DNA from: Pseudomonadales bacterium
Lineage (GTDB): Bacteria; Pseudomonadota; Gammaproteobacteria; Pseudomonadales; Azotimanducaceae
Assembly (NCBI GenBank): GCA_016763855.1
Contig: JAESSY010000137.1
Location: 1-64,000, forward strand
DNA: 64,000 nucleotides
Reading direction: 5' to 3'
Position numbers and translations under genes: made by a program. The first letter of the stretch is position 1. Each line of letters opens with the position of its first letter. The notes beneath the pieces were generated by a model. It did not search any database. It saw only the letters and a program-made list of their open reading frames with translations, and was not told the origin of the DNA. Below, in pieces: positions 16,533 to 26,295 of the stretch.

Positions 16533-18754
16533 ACTTCATTCTGCTCAATAAATTCTATGTTAAAGTCGTAATTACTAACGGGCAACTTCCGAACCCGGGT
16601 TCCTGTTGCATCGAAAATCGCATTGGCGAGAGCGGGTGCAGTACCTGGCGTGCCAGGTTCTCCGGCACCGCCCCAGCTCTCCATGCTATTGATGATATGG
16701 GTTTCAATCACAGGAGAGTCAGACATTCGTACCATGGGATAATCGTCAAAGTTACTTTGTTTGACTTTGCCTGCTTCTATCTCGACATCACCGTACAAAG
16801 CGGCCGTTAAGCCATATATAACCCCTGATTCCATTTGGGCTGTTAGTCCATCTGGTGAAACTGCGAAACCGGCATCGACAGCAACAACGACGCGATCAAC
16901 CTTAATCTTGCCTTCTATCAGCGAGACCTCAACTACTTCGGCAACGATTGAGCCAAATGATGCTTGCAAGGAAATTCCTCTACCCTGATGCTTTCCAAGT
17001 GGCCTGCCCCAGTCAGATCTTTCAGCAGCAAGATCTAGTACTTTCAGGTGTCTTGGATGATGGCTTAATAGCTTTTGCCTGAAGTGATACGGGTCTTCCT
17101 TTGCTTCTATTGCGAGTTCGTCGATAAATGATTCTGTGAAAAAACCATGTTGACTATGATCAACGCTGCGCCATGGGCCAAAAGGAATATGTGTGGGGCT
17201 ATCGACATAACTAATCTGTTGGTTATCAATGGAATAGGGGATATATGGTGCTTCAACAGGCTCGTGTTTATCCACATATTGATTCAACCAGGCAGTAGGT
17301 AAGGATTCTTCATCAAGCGCTGCTTGAAAATGAGAAACAACTGCAGGACGATAATGATCGTGCTGGGTATCTTCCTCTCTGGACCAGATAAGTTTGACCG
17401 GAGCGCCAAGGGCTTTTGAAATCAATGCTGCTTGAATTGCAGTGTCCGCTATAGAGCGTCTGCCAAATCCGCCACCCATAAAATAGTTGTTCACTGTGAC
17501 ATTGCTGGCATCGATATCGAGTGCGGCAGCAAGATCGTACTTGCAACCTAGTGGGTTTTGAGTGCCTGTCCAAACCTCACACTTGCCATTTGCAACACTT
17601 GCAACGGCATTCATCGGTTCCATACATGCGTGGGCCAGATAAGGGACGCGATATTTGCGAGAAATTACCTTGCCTTGTTTTAAAGCACTGTCGCTATCGC
17701 CAGTAGAGATATCGGTGTTTGTCTCACCCTTTTCTAATGCCCCGATGATTGCGTCGTCAAATTGCTTATAGATAGCGTCGCTGTTGAGTTGATCATTATC
17801 AGTTTTTGACCAAGTGATTTTTGTTGCGGCAAGGGCTTGCGTTGCCTGCCAATAACCCTCTGCAACAACGGCCACAGCATTTTCTAGCTCAATTATCTTC
17901 ACAACGCCCGGCATTTTTTTAGCATCACTGGTGTCGACTTTTTCCAGTTTCGCCCCAAATACGGGTGCCGCTGCAATGCTCGCGATTTTCATATTATCAA
18001 CGACGACATCCACGCCAAACATCGCGCTGCCATCGACTTTGGAAGGGATATCTAATCTCGGTTTGCTCTTGCCCATGATGGTGAATTGATCTGGGGATTT
18101 TAAAATTGGTGAACGTGGTGCGCTGATGTGTCCCGCAGCCACGGCGAAATTAGCATAAGGCGCTTCTTTACCGCTTGCTTTATGTTTAATGATGCCTTTG
18201 TCAGTCGTGAGTTCAGAAGTTTTGACATTCCATTCCTTGGCAGCCGCTTCTTTTAATACTTCTTTTGCTGCAGCGCCCGCAACTCGCATACCGTAAACGC
18301 CAGTTGATCTAATGCTTAAACTGCCTCCGGTAATTTGTAAGTGCATTGCCTTACTGACTTGTATAAATAATCCATCTACAGAGCCTGCAAAAATCTTTGG
18401 TATAGGCGTATCACCTAAAACAAAGCCCTTCCCCAAAGCCCAATTGGCGTATTCGTCTTCCGCTGGAGCTTCCATAAAGCTAACGTCTTCCCAGTTGGCA
18501 TCTAGTTCATCTGCTAGCATTTGAGTTAAGGCTGTCTGCGCTCCCTGTCCCATTTCTGAGTGGGGAACAATGGCAGTGACTTTATTGTCGGCATCAATTT
18601 TTACCCAAGCGTTGATAAGAGATTCACTACCTTCGGTTGTGAGGCCAGAAAGTGCAGTTGCTCTATTTCCAGGTCGAATTGCAACACCGATAATCAGTGC
18701 GGAGCCGCCAAGGACACCAGCGGTGATAAATCCTCTACGAGTCCACTTACCCAT
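16529..18754 (-). CDS. Molybdopterin-binding aldehyde oxidase/isoquinoline 1-oxidoreductase-type large subunit
   Basis: Catalytic subunit (741 residues) of a xanthine-dehydrogenase-family hydroxylase, IorB-like. A twin-arginine signal ([13 protein letters not shown]) opens the protein, so the folded complex is exported or anchored. The molybdenum-cofactor region has [14 protein letters not shown], and the C-terminal [20 protein letters not shown] carries the conserved catalytic Glu. The track extends 33 residues too far; ATG 18754 has GAGGAGG 6 bases upstream and yields a proper Tat signal. It overlaps the iron-sulfur subunit by 8 bases. The substrate may be an N-heterocycle or an aldehyde. 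No maturation factor (xdhC type) lies nearby. Confidence 0.9.
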   Translation of the reverse strand: MGKWTRRGFITAGVLGGSALIIGVAIRPGNRATALSGLTTEGSESLINAWVKIDADNKVTAIVPHSEMGQGAQTALTQMLADELDANWEDVSFMEAPAEDEYANWALGKGFVLGDTPIPKIFAGSVDGLFIQVSKAMHLQITGGSLSIRSTGVYGMRVAGAAAKEVLKEAAAKEWNVKTSELTTDKGIIKHKASGKEAPYANFAVAAGHISAPRSPILKSPDQFTIMGKSKPRLDIPSKVDGSAMFGVDVVVDNMKIASIAAAPVFGAKLEKVDTSDAKKMPGVVKIIELENAVAVVAEGYWQATQALAATKITWSKTDNDQLNSDAIYKQFDDAIIGALEKGETNTDISTGDSDSALKQGKVISRKYRVPYLAHACMEPMNAVASVANGKCEVWTGTQNPLGCKYDLAAALDIDASNVTVNNYFMGGGFGRRSIADTAIQAALISKALGAPVKLIWSREEDTQHDHYRPAVVSHFQAALDEESLPTAWLNQYVDKHEPVEAPYIPYSIDNQQISYVDSPTHIPFGPWRSVDHSQHGFFTESFIDELAIEAKEDPYHFRQKLLSHHPRHLKVLDLAAERSDWGRPLGKHQGRGISLQASFGSIVAEVVEVSLIEGKIKVDRVVVAVDAGFAVSPDGLTAQMESGVIYGLTAALYGDVEIEAGKVKQSNFDDYPMVRMSDSPVIETHIINSMESWGGAGEPGTPGTAPALANAIFDATGTRVRKLPVSNYDFNIEFIEQNEV

Positions 18755-19292
18755 GTTGCACCTCCTCGGTAATTCCAGTTGCGGGGTCGCTTTCTTTTGC
18801 TTCGCCGTTTGTTGGGTTGTAGATCGATACCATTGCTTTTGAATCTGCGGCAACCCGTTTTATGCCGCGCTTTATTCTGGCATACATTCCGCAACGACAA
18901 ACGTTGCCAGACATGGCTGAATCGATATCGGCATCTGTTGGATCAGGTTTGTCTCGAAGCAAGGCGACAGCAGACATGATTTGACCAGATTGACAATAGC
19001 CACATTGCGGCACCTGTTCGTCAATCCATGCTTGTTGTATTGGATGTAGGCCGGACTCGTCCGCTATGCCTTCAATTGTTGTAATTTCAGCGCCGTCGGC
19101 TGCAGCAACGGGTATTATGCAAGATCGAACGGGTACACCATTAAGGTGGACTGTGCAGGCTCCACATTGAGAAATACCACAACCAAATTTTGTGCCGGTA
19201 AGACCGACGTTTTCTCTTATAGCCCATAAAAGTGGGGTGTCTGGGTCGATATCGAGCGAATGTTGCTTACCGTTTATCTTAAAATTAATCAT
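18747..19292 (-). CDS. (2Fe-2S)-binding small subunit of molybdenum hydroxylase (IorA-like)
   Basis: Electron-transfer subunit with two 2Fe-2S clusters. The plant-ferredoxin-type cluster is bound by Cys38, 43, 46 ([14 protein letters not shown]) and Cys58. The second, alpha-helical cluster is bound by Cys97 and Cys100 (PQCGYCQSG) and Cys132 and Cys134 ([11 protein letters not shown]). Pairs with the overlapping large subunit to form a two-subunit enzyme without a separate FAD subunit, as in isoquinoline 1-oxidoreductase. The C-terminal about 30 residues extend beyond the usual length and the gene overlaps the next start. First gene of a three-gene unit. Confidence 0.93.
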   Translation of the reverse strand: MINFKINGKQHSLDIDPDTPLLWAIRENVGLTGTKFGCGISQCGACTVHLNGVPVRSCIIPVAAADGAEITTIEGIADESGLHPIQQAWIDEQVPQCGYCQSGQIMSAVALLRDKPDPTDADIDSAMSGNVCRCGMYARIKRGIKRVAADSKAMVSIYNPTNGEAKESDPATGITEEVQHG

Positions 19293-19415
19293 GCTTAGGC
19301 CTGCTGATGGTTTGGAAACGTTTACTCTATATTTAATCCTTAATATGACACTATCTACAATTTTTAGCGTTGTTACCAGTCTATTGAAAGTAATCGTTAC
19401 TTTAATCTAGTTGTT

Positions 19416-21578
19416 TTATGGATTGACCGTCGCCATTGCTTTGGCAAGATCGTCTCTATTAAAAGGCTTTCGCAGGATCTGTAGTTTGGTGTGATCAGCG
19501 AGTCTTTTTATTCTATCTCCGCTACTAAAGCCGCTCATCATCACTACTGGCATTTCTGGATCAAATTTGCGAATTTCCCTTAGCGTTTCTTCCCCGTCCA
19601 ATTCCGGCATCAATATGTCTAATAAGACGCAAGTGATACTACTATCAGCCTTGAACATGCCGAGTGCTACCAGACCGTTTTCCGCTTTGGATACTTTAAA
19701 ACCCAGCGTCCTAAGCATTTTCTCGCTAATCTCCCTAACCAGCAGTTCGTCGTCGACCAGTAGTATGTGACCATTAAAATTGTGTTCACGAATGTCGAGT
19801 GCGTCATCACGGACAAGAGGCAATTCCACTGAGATGGGAAAGTAGATGGTAAAAGTAGATCCTTTACCCACAATTGATTCGACCTCAACACCCCCCTCGT
19901 GGTCTGTCACGATTCCGAGAACGGCAGAAAGACCAAGACCTCGTCCTGTAAACTTAGTGGTGTAAAATGGATTGAAAAGGTTGAGTCGAGTCGATTCTGT
20001 CATTCCGCACCCAGTGTCCGAGACGCTTAGAAAAACATATTCTCCGGGTACTAAGTTCTCGTGATGTACGAATCTCTGAATATCGCTCTTTTTGAGTGTT
20101 TTTGTACCTGTCTCAATAGTAACTTCACCCTCTTGCCCTTCCAAAGATTCCGAAGCATTGAATAACAAATTCATGATGACTTGAATGCTTTGAGCCTTGT
20201 TTGCCATAATCGTTGGTAAGTTCATAGAGAGGGATTGCTTTAGGATGGTTTTTTTGTCCAAGGTGCTTCGAAGCAACTTGTTGAGTTCGGAGATTTCTTC
20301 ACTTAGGTCAATGGTTATTTTTTCAGATGAGCCCTCGCCTGTATAGGTCAGCATTTGATTGCACAGTTCAGCCGCCCTAATGGATGCTGACATAATACCC
20401 TCTACATATTCTTGGTGAGGTGAGTCATCTGGTAGCTCCAAAGCTAACAATTCTGCATTGCCGTGAATAGGCATCAAAAGATTGTTGAAGTCGTGCGCTA
20501 TTCCTCCTGCCATGATCCCGAGGCTTTCAAGTTTCTGGTTCTGTAGAATTTGTTTGTTAAGTATTTCCTTTTCGTCTTCTGCATTTTTTGCCTCTGTTAC
20601 ATTTTGTAAAACCAAAACAACTTCTTGAATTTCGTCATTGTCGTTTCGCAAGGGGAAAACAACTGCTTCGAGCCAGAGATTATTTGTTGATATTTCTGAG
20701 TGACCGTATTCGAATCGTGATATATGCGTCGCTTCTTTAAATCCCTGAGTGATAAGTGACATAACTGTTGAGTCAGAGATTAAGGTGTCCTTAAATATAT
20801 TGTACTCGGGTTTCAAAGTTGATTTTGTGCTGTCATTTTGATTCATGATTGAAATGAAAGCAGCGTTAGCGTAAACTAATAGACCGTCATTCTGAAATAT
20901 GGCATTGGGAAAAGGGGATTGATTGATTAACTCTCTGAAATTGGATTCGATGGTTTTTAAAGACCTCGTCCTACCTGTAACAACCGCTAGTGCAAAGAGA
21001 AGGCCTGCGCCGAGTAAAACACTGAAAAAACCTAAAATGTATTGTTTGAATAAACGGCTATCAATCTGATCGAAGCGATCTGAGTAATCTATTTCAAAGT
21101 ATATTCCCCCGATGATATTGTTGTCGAATTCAATACCACCGACGATGGCCAATTGTTGTCCTTGCCAATGGGTTGAAGTCCCAATATTCTTAGTTACCAA
21201 GTCAAACAAGCTGGAATCGATTTCTCCCACAGGTACTTTTTCCTGCGCTAAATCGAAGATCAAAGTACCTTCATCTGTGAATATGGAAAATTGCGAAATC
21301 TGGTTTTGGGTGACAAATATATCTACATATTTCCGGATGGTTTCCGCATCGTTAAAATAGAGTGCGTCTGACAGAAGCGGCCTCATTATTCTAAACTGAG
21401 AACTGCTTTCTTGTTCAGCGAGTTCTCTAACGCTATTTTTAAGGTTGTTAGTCTGAATCCAGAGAGCTGAAGTCACTATGACGGAGAGCATGATTGAAAT
21501 TTGTACTGCGAGCCTTAGTGACCATCTAGGGTTACGATTAGAAACTTGGATTGCCGCCTTATTTTTTTGCGCGATCAA
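19416..21578 (-). CDS. Hybrid sensor histidine kinase with periplasmic sensor, PAS and receiver domains
   Basis: Membrane kinase of 720 residues. TM1 is about 22-44, a periplasmic domain about 45-178, and TM2 about 182-202. A PAS-like region follows at about 212-335 (FRELINQSPFPNAIFQNDG). HisKA has His362 in GGIAHDFNN, the HATPase motifs are SDTGCG and GRGLGLSAVLG, and a C-terminal receiver has Asp654 in LLDILMPELDG. It starts with TTG inside the stop of the PhnD-like lipoprotein gene (TTGA), so the two are translationally coupled. The binding protein probably presents a ligand to the periplasmic domain. No separate response regulator or HPt gene is adjacent. Confidence 0.9.
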   Translation of the reverse strand: MIAQKNKAAIQVSNRNPRWSLRLAVQISIMLSVIVTSALWIQTNNLKNSVRELAEQESSSQFRIMRPLLSDALYFNDAETIRKYVDIFVTQNQISQFSIFTDEGTLIFDLAQEKVPVGEIDSSLFDLVTKNIGTSTHWQGQQLAIVGGIEFDNNIIGGIYFEIDYSDRFDQIDSRLFKQYILGFFSVLLGAGLLFALAVVTGRTRSLKTIESNFRELINQSPFPNAIFQNDGLLVYANAAFISIMNQNDSTKSTLKPEYNIFKDTLISDSTVMSLITQGFKEATHISRFEYGHSEISTNNLWLEAVVFPLRNDNDEIQEVVLVLQNVTEAKNAEDEKEILNKQILQNQKLESLGIMAGGIAHDFNNLLMPIHGNAELLALELPDDSPHQEYVEGIMSASIRAAELCNQMLTYTGEGSSEKITIDLSEEISELNKLLRSTLDKKTILKQSLSMNLPTIMANKAQSIQVIMNLLFNASESLEGQEGEVTIETGTKTLKKSDIQRFVHHENLVPGEYVFLSVSDTGCGMTESTRLNLFNPFYTTKFTGRGLGLSAVLGIVTDHEGGVEVESIVGKGSTFTIYFPISVELPLVRDDALDIREHNFNGHILLVDDELLVREISEKMLRTLGFKVSKAENGLVALGMFKADSSITCVLLDILMPELDGEETLREIRKFDPEMPVVMMSGFSSGDRIKRLADHTKLQILRKPFNRDDLAKAMATVNP

Positions 21579-22537
21579 TGGGAAGTCAAATGTGATATTT
21601 GGTCGATCATCTTATCTATTGCCAACATGCCAGCATGGCTTTCTTTGTCCAGGGTAATAAACTCCCAGTTCCAGCCGCTTTCTGAAACCATCTTCCGGCG
21701 ATCTTCATCCGTAATTGAAAGTAGGATGTTGATGATCTTCAGTTTAAGTTCGGGGTCGAAACCGTTTCTCATTGTGGCCATTTTTCTAGGTATATGGCGA
21801 GTTTTCGCAAGTATGACAAATTCTTGTTTCAGCGCATTGGGAAGATGTTCGTAGTCTGTGCTTGAGACTGCCCCGGCAGCAACCTTGCGGTTACGAATCA
21901 TCGCGATAGTATTTTCTTCATCTCCGGAAAAGAAGAACCCAATAGTGCCCTTTGGGGGTCTAGTATCTTGTACCGGCATAAAAGTAAGCGGCAATTTTTG
22001 TTCAACCAAAAATGCTGCAGGCAGTAAGTACCCAGAAGTAGAGTAACGCTCTTGCAATGCAATCTTGTGATCAATCAAGTCTTCCAAGATCTTCATTCCT
22101 CCTGTGGAAGAAGCCAGAATGAAGGCTTGATATCGCCTTTCTCCATTCACCAAGGCTTCGAGTATTACTTCCGAATTTGAAGCGCGTCTAGCCAAAAGAT
22201 TTGGATAACTGCTATCCACAAATATATCGACACGACCGTCTTCGAGCAAAACGGATATCTCTTCAACGGATCTTGCGATGCGAACTTTGACACGTGAAGA
22301 ATCCCAACCTAATCCAGCAGCAATAAAATTAGCAAGGGGACGAATTTTGTGCATGCGATCTGTCGGAGTGTCAGGGTCGACATCGCTCAAGGTAATTGTG
22401 GTTTCCCCTGAGCTGAAATTTTGCTTTCGCTCGGTACCACTACTCTGCCAAGGCTCATTCTTCTGCTCGCCGCCACAGGCCGCGAGGAGTAAAATAAGGC
22501 AGAGAGGCCATATTGATCTAAACTTTGACTTGATCAC
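21575..22537 (-). CDS. PhnD-like substrate-binding lipoprotein
   Basis: Lipoprotein of 320 residues (lipobox LLLAAC, Cys21) with a type II periplasmic-binding fold of the phosphate/phosphite/phosphonate (PhnD) group. Evidence is ITLSDVDPDTPTDRMHKIRPLANFI, then LEDGRVDIFVDSSY and MIRNRKVAAGAVSSTDY. No ABC permease or ATPase is beside it; instead its stop overlaps the start of a hybrid kinase. This suggests a sensory accessory protein rather than a transporter subunit. Starts with GTG, with AGAAGG upstream. The ligand is unknown; phosphonate is only a family guess. Confidence 0.85.
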   Translation of the reverse strand: MIKSKFRSIWPLCLILLLAACGGEQKNEPWQSSGTERKQNFSSGETTITLSDVDPDTPTDRMHKIRPLANFIAAGLGWDSSRVKVRIARSVEEISVLLEDGRVDIFVDSSYPNLLARRASNSEVILEALVNGERRYQAFILASSTGGMKILEDLIDHKIALQERYSTSGYLLPAAFLVEQKLPLTFMPVQDTRPPKGTIGFFFSGDEENTIAMIRNRKVAAGAVSSTDYEHLPNALKQEFVILAKTRHIPRKMATMRNGFDPELKLKIINILLSITDEDRRKMVSESGWNWEFITLDKESHAGMLAIDKMIDQISHLTSH

Positions 22538-22832
22538 GAAGCTTGACCTTCTTCACAAAGGTGAATTTACCGAAGAATTGTAGCAGAAAAAGCGGTTAAT
22601 TTATGAACTATCCTTTTGGGTGTGATTCATAGGATTGTATCAATTTCTGTAGCAGATAATGTAATTCAAATGCGTCCATTGAATTGCATACTCATTTCCT
22701 AAGTCAGCTGAAATTTGGGAAGTTTCTGGGGGTCGGATATTATAGAGTGCTTCTTGGATATAGAAAAATGGAGTTGAGCTTCCCGGAGGCAATGCTTCAC
22801 TTTGAGCATTAATCTCTTTTCAAAAATGACTG

Positions 22833-23372
22833 TCAAAAAGACGAACCCGGCTTTGTCAGAAATTCGATTTCAGCGGGTTTGGATGTTCGGCCTAGAATAT
22901 CATTGCGATGAGGATATCGACCAAATTGCGCGATGATTTCTTTATGTCTTTGTTCAAATCGGTAATTGTCTTCTAGACCAGGTGCGCTGAATAATTTAAG
23001 CGCTTCTTCATGGATTAGAAGAGATTCGGAATGCATGTAAGGCATATATAAAAAGGAGCGATAACTTGGCCTAAGATCTATATCCAAGTGTTGAGCAACG
23101 GCTTCCTGAGCGAGACATAGGGCAAGCTTGTCATTTGAGAATGCTGCCGATTGATCGCGAAAAATGTTTCTTGAGAACTGATCGAGGAGAATTATTTCGG
23201 CCAATCTTCCCTCTATTGTTGTTCTCCAGTGATAGAGTTCATTGTTTGAGGCGGCATGGAGTAAATCCGAATAATTATTTCGCAACAATTGATCAAATTC
23301 ATCGTCTTTTTTGAACCAAAGTTTTTTGTCTATTTCGATGAACCAAAAGTTCAGGATATTCTCAGAATTCAT
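22833..23372 (-). CDS. DUF924 family protein
   Basis: Soluble helical protein of 179 residues matching DUF924: ILNFWFIEIDKKLWFKKDDEFD, then GRLAEIILLDQFSRNIFRDQSAAFSND and YMPYMHSESLLIHEEA near the end. These are the family signatures (tetratricopeptide-like helices). The track start (23450) adds 26 residues not found in the family; ATG 23372 gives the normal N-terminus. Function is unknown. It stands alone, divergent from PhoD. Confidence 0.88.
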   Translation of the reverse strand: MNSENILNFWFIEIDKKLWFKKDDEFDQLLRNNYSDLLHAASNNELYHWRTTIEGRLAEIILLDQFSRNIFRDQSAAFSNDKLALCLAQEAVAQHLDIDLRPSYRSFLYMPYMHSESLLIHEEALKLFSAPGLEDNYRFEQRHKEIIAQFGRYPHRNDILGRTSKPAEIEFLTKPGSSF

Positions 23373-23760
23373 AATTGATTCTTGTCTTGTGTAATTGTTT
23401 TTTTTCCCGTATTCGAGTAACAAGTATCCAAGCAGTAAATGCTCAAGCAAGTCTTATTTTCTCGAAAATAACAAAATTGTCACTCAGTGTCACTACTCCG
23501 TTCGTTTCTTCTTGCGCCACGGTGATTACCCATACTGGCTGAATTTTTTAACAAACTGATATCTACTTTTTCGAGTTTCATCCGAATTAACCTATTTATG
23601 GATGGGAACTAGATAGCCTCCAATAAATTATCTTGATGTGACTAAGCGTTCCTCTCGTGGTGTAATGTGCGGAAAGCTGGAGTGACTGACTCGGACAGGC
23701 CCCTAGGGTATAAGTAGGTGAGTTACCCTTTTGATAAGTATATTGACGGAATTATAGAAT
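23373..23760. other. Divergent intergenic region before phoD
   Basis: No gene seen. It contains TGTCACT twice with a period of 10 (23478-23494), which is near but not equal to a Pho-box spacing of 11. Close to phoD there is an AGGGTA/TACCCT hairpin (23705-23729) followed by TTTT, which could act as a weak attenuator in the phoD leader. Both are tentative. Confidence 0.35.
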
Positions 23761-25431
23761 ATGGTAGGGAAAATTTCTCGAAGGCAGGTATTAGTTGGAG
23801 CGTCACTTCTTCTGCCCGTGGCAGGTGGTATGTCTGCTAAAGCTTCATCAGAAGTCAAATTTTCTCATGGTGTCGCTAGTGGTGATCCGGATAGCACAAG
23901 TGTCGTTATCTGGACCCGTGTAAGTCAGTTTGACAAGCCGGTCGCTGTTAAGTGGTTAGTCTCGATGGATAGAACATTTAAAACCGTCGTTGGTGAAGGA
24001 ACTTACCAAACATCCATCGACAGGGATTACACTGTTAAGGTTATTGTTGGTAATCTGAAAGCGGGGCAAACCTACTATTACAAGTTCATTGCTGAAGGCA
24101 CTAGCTCCTGTATAGGAAGAACTAAAACACTGCCTGTGGGTCATGTGGATCAACTGGTATTGGCGGTTGCGAGTTGTTCTAATTTTTCTTTTGGGTATTT
24201 CAATGCCTATGAAGCTATTGCGCGAGATGAGTCGGTTGATGTCGTTGTTCATCTGGGTGATTACATTTATGAAAATGGGGTAGATGGTTACGGCGGAAAG
24301 ATGGGAAAACAACTGGGACGTAATCATGAGCCCCGACATGAAACGGTTAGTCTGAAAGATTACCGAATACGTCATGGGCAATACAAGGCTGATGAATGCT
24401 CCCAAATGATGCACGCACAACATCCTTTGATTGTTATGTGGGATGACCATGAGTCAACCAATAATCCTTGGATGCAAGGTGCGCAAAGCCACCAAGCTGC
24501 AGAAGGAGAGTGGTTGGAGCGACGCGAAGCATCACTGAAAGCGTATTTTGAATGGATGCCTATTCGAGACCCAGCTGAGGGAGTAGCCTTGGAAGAATAC
24601 TGGCGGCATTATAAGTTTGGCGATTTGATCAGTTTAATTACTTTAGAAAGTCGACATACTGGCCGAAGTGAACAAATTCGTTATCAAGATCATCTTGAAA
24701 AAATTCCGACAGAAAAGAATGCCGAAACATTTTTGCAAACAGTATTAGGTGAAGAAAAACGTGAAATGTTGTCAGAACTAATGAAGGGTTTTCTCGCAAG
24801 TGAATTGGTAGAATCAGTGAGCGCAGGACGAACTTGGCGAATCATAGGAAACCAAACCATAATGGCAAAATCAGTTGTACCTGATATATCGGCTCCCATT
24901 TTTGAAGGAGTGTTCTCTAACCTGTTGAGTAAGTTAACAGGATATAGTCTTAGAATGCTTGATGGTTTGTTACGTTTGGGGAAGTTAGGCTTACCTAGTA
25001 ACCTCGATGCTTGGAATGGATATCCCGTTGCGAGAGAAGGTTTTTACAAAATAGCAAAAGAAGCTGGTGTGAGGGATTTACTCGTTCTATCAGGTGATAG
25101 TCACAGCTATTGGGCTAATGCTTTGTTTGATAATGAAGATCAAGCAATGGGTTTAGAGTTAGGTACTACGGGGATTAGTTCACCGGGTTCACTTTTGTCT
25201 TTTGGTAAAGAAACACATAAACAATTTGATGATGCAAATATTGCACGGAACAAAGAGATCATGTGGGCTGATGGTCGCCATGTAGGATACATTCGACTTG
25301 TCGTAAGCCATGAAGTCGCACATGCTGATTTTGTGACGGTGTCTAATGTCAAATCTAGAAAATATGAAGTTAACATTGTTCATAAGCTGGATATCAAAAA
25401 TGTAAACGGAATACTAGAATACTTATCATAA
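23761..25431 (+). CDS. phoD: Alkaline phosphatase D (PhoD family), Tat-exported
   Basis: Secreted phosphodiesterase/monoesterase of 556 residues. A twin-arginine signal (ISRRQVLVGASLLLPV) leads into the PhoD N-terminal domain (FSHGVASGDPDSTSVVIWTRV). Metal-site motifs follow: ASCSNFSFGYFNAY, HLGDYIYENG, MWDDHESTNN and LSGDSHSYWA, which supply the Asp/Asn/His/Cys ligands for Fe and Ca. It would release phosphate from organic phosphates in the periplasm. The stop lies two bases from the stop of the convergent isomerase gene. A phosphate-starvation role is a family inference; no convincing Pho box was found upstream. Confidence 0.92.
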   Translation: MVGKISRRQVLVGASLLLPVAGGMSAKASSEVKFSHGVASGDPDSTSVVIWTRVSQFDKPVAVKWLVSMDRTFKTVVGEGTYQTSIDRDYTVKVIVGNLKAGQTYYYKFIAEGTSSCIGRTKTLPVGHVDQLVLAVASCSNFSFGYFNAYEAIARDESVDVVVHLGDYIYENGVDGYGGKMGKQLGRNHEPRHETVSLKDYRIRHGQYKADECSQMMHAQHPLIVMWDDHESTNNPWMQGAQSHQAAEGEWLERREASLKAYFEWMPIRDPAEGVALEEYWRHYKFGDLISLITLESRHTGRSEQIRYQDHLEKIPTEKNAETFLQTVLGEEKREMLSELMKGFLASELVESVSAGRTWRIIGNQTIMAKSVVPDISAPIFEGVFSNLLSKLTGYSLRMLDGLLRLGKLGLPSNLDAWNGYPVAREGFYKIAKEAGVRDLLVLSGDSHSYWANALFDNEDQAMGLELGTTGISSPGSLLSFGKETHKQFDDANIARNKEIMWADGRHVGYIRLVVSHEVAHADFVTVSNVKSRKYEVNIVHKLDIKNVNGILEYLS

Positions 25432-25433
25432 TC

Positions 25434-26024
25434 CTAGAGCGTGCTGGCTAACAGCTCCATGCGGTCAGCACCAAAATAAAGTTGTTCATTGTGAATAAAA
25501 GTGGGTGTGCCGAAAACACTGAGCTTGTAGGCATTTTCTGTATTTTCAATCAATATACGCATCCCCTTCTCAATATCCATGTCAGATAATGACACGTCCT
25601 TTAATGATTCCTTTTGGCAAGCCTCTAGAAAACGAGTGCTTTCCGCGTCTTCTTGTTCCTGCCAAACCGCTCTAAATACTCGCTCTATAAATTCAAATTG
25701 GTCTTTTCCTTCTGCGGCCAAAATAGCTGCCATCGCCATTGCTTTGTTGCAAACAGGCGGTGTGGGTTGTGGGGGCGCAAATGGAATTTCCCAATGCGCT
25801 ATTAAGCGAAAAATGTCTGACATAAAATGCGATCTTTTTGCAGGGCTCATTGGATCAATTACCACATCTAATGGCTGCCGATCTACTTGAAGATTTATCA
25901 AGGCGCTGACTAAAACGGGTTTCCAGTTTATTTCAGCACCTTTATCTAAAAATAGATGTCTTCTGTGGAATGCAAAATAGGCAAAGGGACTTCTGAAATC
26001 ATAGTAGAAATCGATTTTGTTCAT
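25434..26024 (-). CDS. DsbA-fold 2-hydroxychromene-2-carboxylate isomerase-like protein
   Basis: Cytoplasmic thioredoxin-fold protein of 196 residues (kappa-class GST/HCCA isomerase group). It begins FYYDFRSPFAYFAFHR, with Ser12 at the glutathione-activating position in place of the CxxC of DsbA. The helical insertion and the C-terminal FGTPTFIHNEQLYFGADRMELL, with its cis-Pro segment, are typical. Family members isomerise aromatic catabolic intermediates with glutathione; the actual substrate here is unknown. Single gene, convergent with phoD. Confidence 0.88.
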   Translation of the reverse strand: MNKIDFYYDFRSPFAYFAFHRRHLFLDKGAEINWKPVLVSALINLQVDRQPLDVVIDPMSPAKRSHFMSDIFRLIAHWEIPFAPPQPTPPVCNKAMAMAAILAAEGKDQFEFIERVFRAVWQEQEDAESTRFLEACQKESLKDVSLSDMDIEKGMRILIENTENAYKLSVFGTPTFIHNEQLYFGADRMELLASTL

Positions 26025-26295
26025 ATACAGTAATCCGCTGAAGAATGAGGAAGCGCCATTGTATTAAGTAAAGATCGATACGACTAGCCGAAATCGGACT
26101 TGATCATATTTTGGAATTTAATGATGCTTAGCTGGATTTTCTTGTCCGTATAATGCGCTAAACAGCAGTTCCATTTTGTTCTGGCATTCATTGACTTCTT
26201 ATTAGCGACCTCTTATTGGTTGGCAAGAAAAGTCGGTCTGCCCCACATAGCGTTTAGATAGCGCTTGAAGTTTTTTTGGAATAGCGCTGAATTAA

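Noticed and set aside
23478-23494. Possible Pho box before phoD
   Set aside because: The two TGTCACT units repeat every 10 bases rather than 11, differ from CTGTCAT, and lie about 270 bases from phoD.
26149-26154. Isolated TATAAT between the isomerase and LysR genes
   Set aside because: No acceptable -35 at 16-18 bases and no plus-strand gene downstream to transcribe.
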